DNA of 7,536 bases, taken from positions 1-7,536 of the forward strand of contig CAIRMY010000020.1 in the NCBI GenBank assembly GCA_903879775.1, written 5' to 3'. This DNA is from an uncultured Bacteroidota bacterium. GTDB taxonomy: Bacteria; Bacteroidota; Bacteroidia; NS11-12g; UBA955. The position numbers and the translations under genes are program-made. Position 1 is the first letter of the stretch; every line of letters starts with the position of its first letter. This document shows positions 5,923-7,536 of the stretch, piece by piece. Under the pieces are notes generated by a model that was given only the letters and a program-made list of their open reading frames with translations, was not told where the DNA came from and did no database searches.

Positions 5923-7536
5923 GTTGCTTTTGCACTCTTTTTAAATCCAAACGATTACTTGCATCGTTTTGCAATCCTTTTACATGAGGATGCATTAACC
6001 TGAGACTTTTATCGTAATACATAATCAACACAGGTGCCTCCTCTGTGATGAGTTGATTTGCTTTGGCAACATCTAATGTCCTATCTTGTTGATTTTGATA
6101 CGTTCCAAATGCGATTTTTGAAAATAATTGATCAAAAGCTGTCGATGAAAAATGGGTATAATTTGGACCATTAGGGCTAAAATAGTTGGTATAAAAACAA
6201 GATAAATAATTTTCTGCATCAGGGTAATCTGCAATCCACGAGCCCCTGAACATTCCGAGTTTACCTTGATTTCGAAGTTGACGAAGCATTCCACCAGTTT
6301 GCAAATCAACAGCGACTGGAATTCCAATTTGAGCCCAACTTTGTTGCAAAAACACAGCCATATCTAAATAGTCTGTAGTTACAGTTATTTTCAACGGCGC
6401 AAATTTGGTTTTAGAATTTAAATATCCCGATTTTTTTAAAAATGCCAATGCAACATCTAATTGATACATTTCTTTATTTTGAATATTCTGATGAATTAAC
6501 GTTGGAGGTACAAAACCACCATTTCCCTCAACCCCTAGCCCATTTCTTAAATATTTCACCAATGATTTTCGATCAACAGACCATTGCAATGCTTTCCGTA
6601 AATTCTTGTCTTTGAATGGATTTAATTTCCCTTCTAAACTATCTCCCAAATAAAAGCCAATGTATTCAGTATTCAAAAATGGGGTAATGAGCGCATTGAT
6701 TTTACCCTTGTATTTCGACTTCAATTTTCCATCTTTACTCAACAAATCATCTTTAAACGAACCGTCTATTCCATTGAAAAAGTCGTATTTCTTCGCTATA
6801 AATTGCATAAATGCCGTTTGTTTGTTTTTCACAAAATCTACATTCACAGCCTGTAGGTAAGGCAATCTATTTTTTCCCTCAAAAACATAATAATGAGGAT
6901 TTTTAAGCAACACCATGCGCACATCTTCTTCCCATTTTTTGAGGTAGAAAGGGCCTGTTCCTATTGGAGATCTTCCCAATTTCCCATTTTCAAACTTTTC
7001 AGTTGATTGGGGTACAATCCATGCATAATTTGTTGCCAAAATTGAAAGAAATGCAGGAAATGGTGACTTCAATGTTATGGTTAATGTAGAGTCGTTTAGC
7101 TTTTTAAACGGAGCAGAATCAGTTAACGATGCTTTCTGCCAATGGTGATAGTCGAAATTTTGGGGGACATTGACTTTATCTGAAAAAATCCACGCGCCAG
7201 GAGATGCAGTTTCAGGATTTAAGATTCTGTAAAAACTGTACAATACATCATTTACGGTTATCTTTTGAGTTTGAACCTTTGTAGGACCCCATTTTGCCAA
7301 TTCGGTGGAAATAAATTGTGCTTCAGAGTTAAGCACAAACTTATACACATTCCCTTCTTTAGAAATTTCCCAGTTTTTTGCGAGTGCGGGAACTGGATTT
7401 TGCTGTGAATCAAGGCCCACTAGTCCCTCATAAATCTGTGAACCAATCCAAATTTCAGATTGAGATTTAATGTATGCCGGATCAAGGGTATTTACCGAAA
7501 CATCCTCATTGTATTGAAAGACAGAGGGGTTGTAAA
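5912..7536 (-). CDS. ABC transporter substrate-binding protein, oligopeptide/dipeptide type (SBP family 5), N-terminus beyond window
   Basis: Extracytoplasmic solute receptor of an Opp/Dpp-type peptide importer. The frame is open to the right edge, so 540 codons are visible and the start plus signal peptide (expected to be lipoprotein type) are missing. Visible SBP_bac_5 features are an N-terminal region with NTLDPAYIK then SQIYEGLVGLD (7405-7500), the family hallmark SPIGTGPFYLKKW (about 6935-6973), the NLRKALQWSVDRKSLV helix (about 6565-6612), and a C-terminal SWIADYPDAENYLSCFY segment (about 6195-6245). A GTG at 7418-7420 is not the true start, because conserved sequence continues upstream of it. 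Peptide is the likeliest ligand, but family members also bind nickel, haem or sugars, so specificity is uncertain and I give no gene symbol. No permease or ATPase of the Opp type is visible. The gene converges on mlaF with an 11-base overlap. Confidence 0.9.
   Translation of the reverse strand, partial: YNPSVFQYNEDVSVNTLDPAYIKSQSEIWIGSQIYEGLVGLDSQQNPVPALAKNWEISKEGNVYKFVLNSEAQFISTELAKWGPTKVQTQKITVNDVLYSFYRILNPETASPGAWIFSDKVNVPQNFDYHHWQKASLTDSAPFKKLNDSTLTITLKSPFPAFLSILATNYAWIVPQSTEKFENGKLGRSPIGTGPFYLKKWEEDVRMVLLKNPHYYVFEGKNRLPYLQAVNVDFVKNKQTAFMQFIAKKYDFFNGIDGSFKDDLLSKDGKLKSKYKGKINALITPFLNTEYIGFYLGDSLEGKLNPFKDKNLRKALQWSVDRKSLVKYLRNGLGVEGNGGFVPPTLIHQNIQNKEMYQLDVALAFLKKSGYLNSKTKFAPLKITVTTDYLDMAVFLQQSWAQIGIPVAVDLQTGGMLRQLRNQGKLGMFRGSWIADYPDAENYLSCFYTNYFSPNGPNYTHFSSTAFDQLFSKIAFGTYQNQQDRTLDVAKANQLITEEAPVLIMYYDKSLRLMHPHVKGLQNDASNRLDLKRVQKQLKN

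Noticed and set aside
6073..6327. An 84-codon open frame on the minus strand within the solute-binding protein gene.
   Set aside because: It lies wholly inside a well-supported SBP family 5 gene in another frame on the same strand, and its product resembles no family I recognise.
7418..7420. GTG as the start of the solute-binding protein.
   Set aside because: The same frame continues to the window edge and encodes typical family N-terminal sequence (NTLDPAYIK, SQIYEGL), so the real start lies outside the window.
1..7536. A hidden novel system (defence island, mobile element, CRISPR, biosynthetic cluster or RNA gene).
   Set aside because: Nearly every base is covered by recognisable housekeeping genes, intergenic gaps are under 100 bases, and I saw no direct or inverted repeat pairs, tRNA-like sequence, transposase or base-composition break.

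Overview
The window is a compact, AT-rich chromosomal segment with the look of a Bacteroidota (Bacteroidetes) housekeeping region. Three things point there: a fabG promoter with the phylum's TTTG / TAnnTTTG boxes at the expected spacing, starts without clear Shine-Dalgarno sequences, and protein signatures familiar from that phylum (MlaE with ELAPTVTCLVLAGK, RecG with GTKQSG near its end, and TatC with an enlarged first periplasmic loop). The O2-dependent tRNA hydroxylase MiaE at the left edge suggests an aerobic or facultative organism. This assignment rests on recalled family patterns, not on a search.

Layout. On the minus strand, read right to left from about 2205 to 1, lies a tight cluster fabG - tatC - rpiB - miaE (miaE is cut by the window edge). 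tatC and rpiB overlap by 8 bases, and rpiB and miaE are 6 bases apart. A short divergent control region of 81 bases (2194-2274) separates fabG from recG, which is on the plus strand (2275-4377). After a 45-base gap come mlaE and mlaF (4423-5922), the membrane permease and ATPase of an MCE-type lipid transporter. Converging on mlaF, with an 11-base tail-to-tail overlap, is a minus-strand extracellular solute-binding protein of the oligopeptide/dipeptide (SBP_bac_5) family, whose N-terminus lies beyond the right edge. There is no gene-free stretch over 100 bases.

How the genes relate. fabG serves fatty-acid elongation, tatC folded-protein export, rpiB the pentose phosphate pathway, and miaE tRNA modification. 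The four look like a housekeeping operon with no single pathway. recG is a replication-fork/recombination helicase. mlaEF would act on lipid movement between the two membranes, together with an MCE protein encoded outside the window. The last gene is the peptide-capture component of an ABC importer whose other parts are not seen here.

I found no RNA gene, mobile element, CRISPR array, tandem repeat or defence cassette, and no undescribed multi-gene system. The most interesting signal is regulatory: the fabG and tatC starts each sit exactly 4 bases after a perfect TAnnTTTG box. The box also supplies an in-frame stop, so fabG in particular is predicted to make a leaderless or nearly leaderless transcript.
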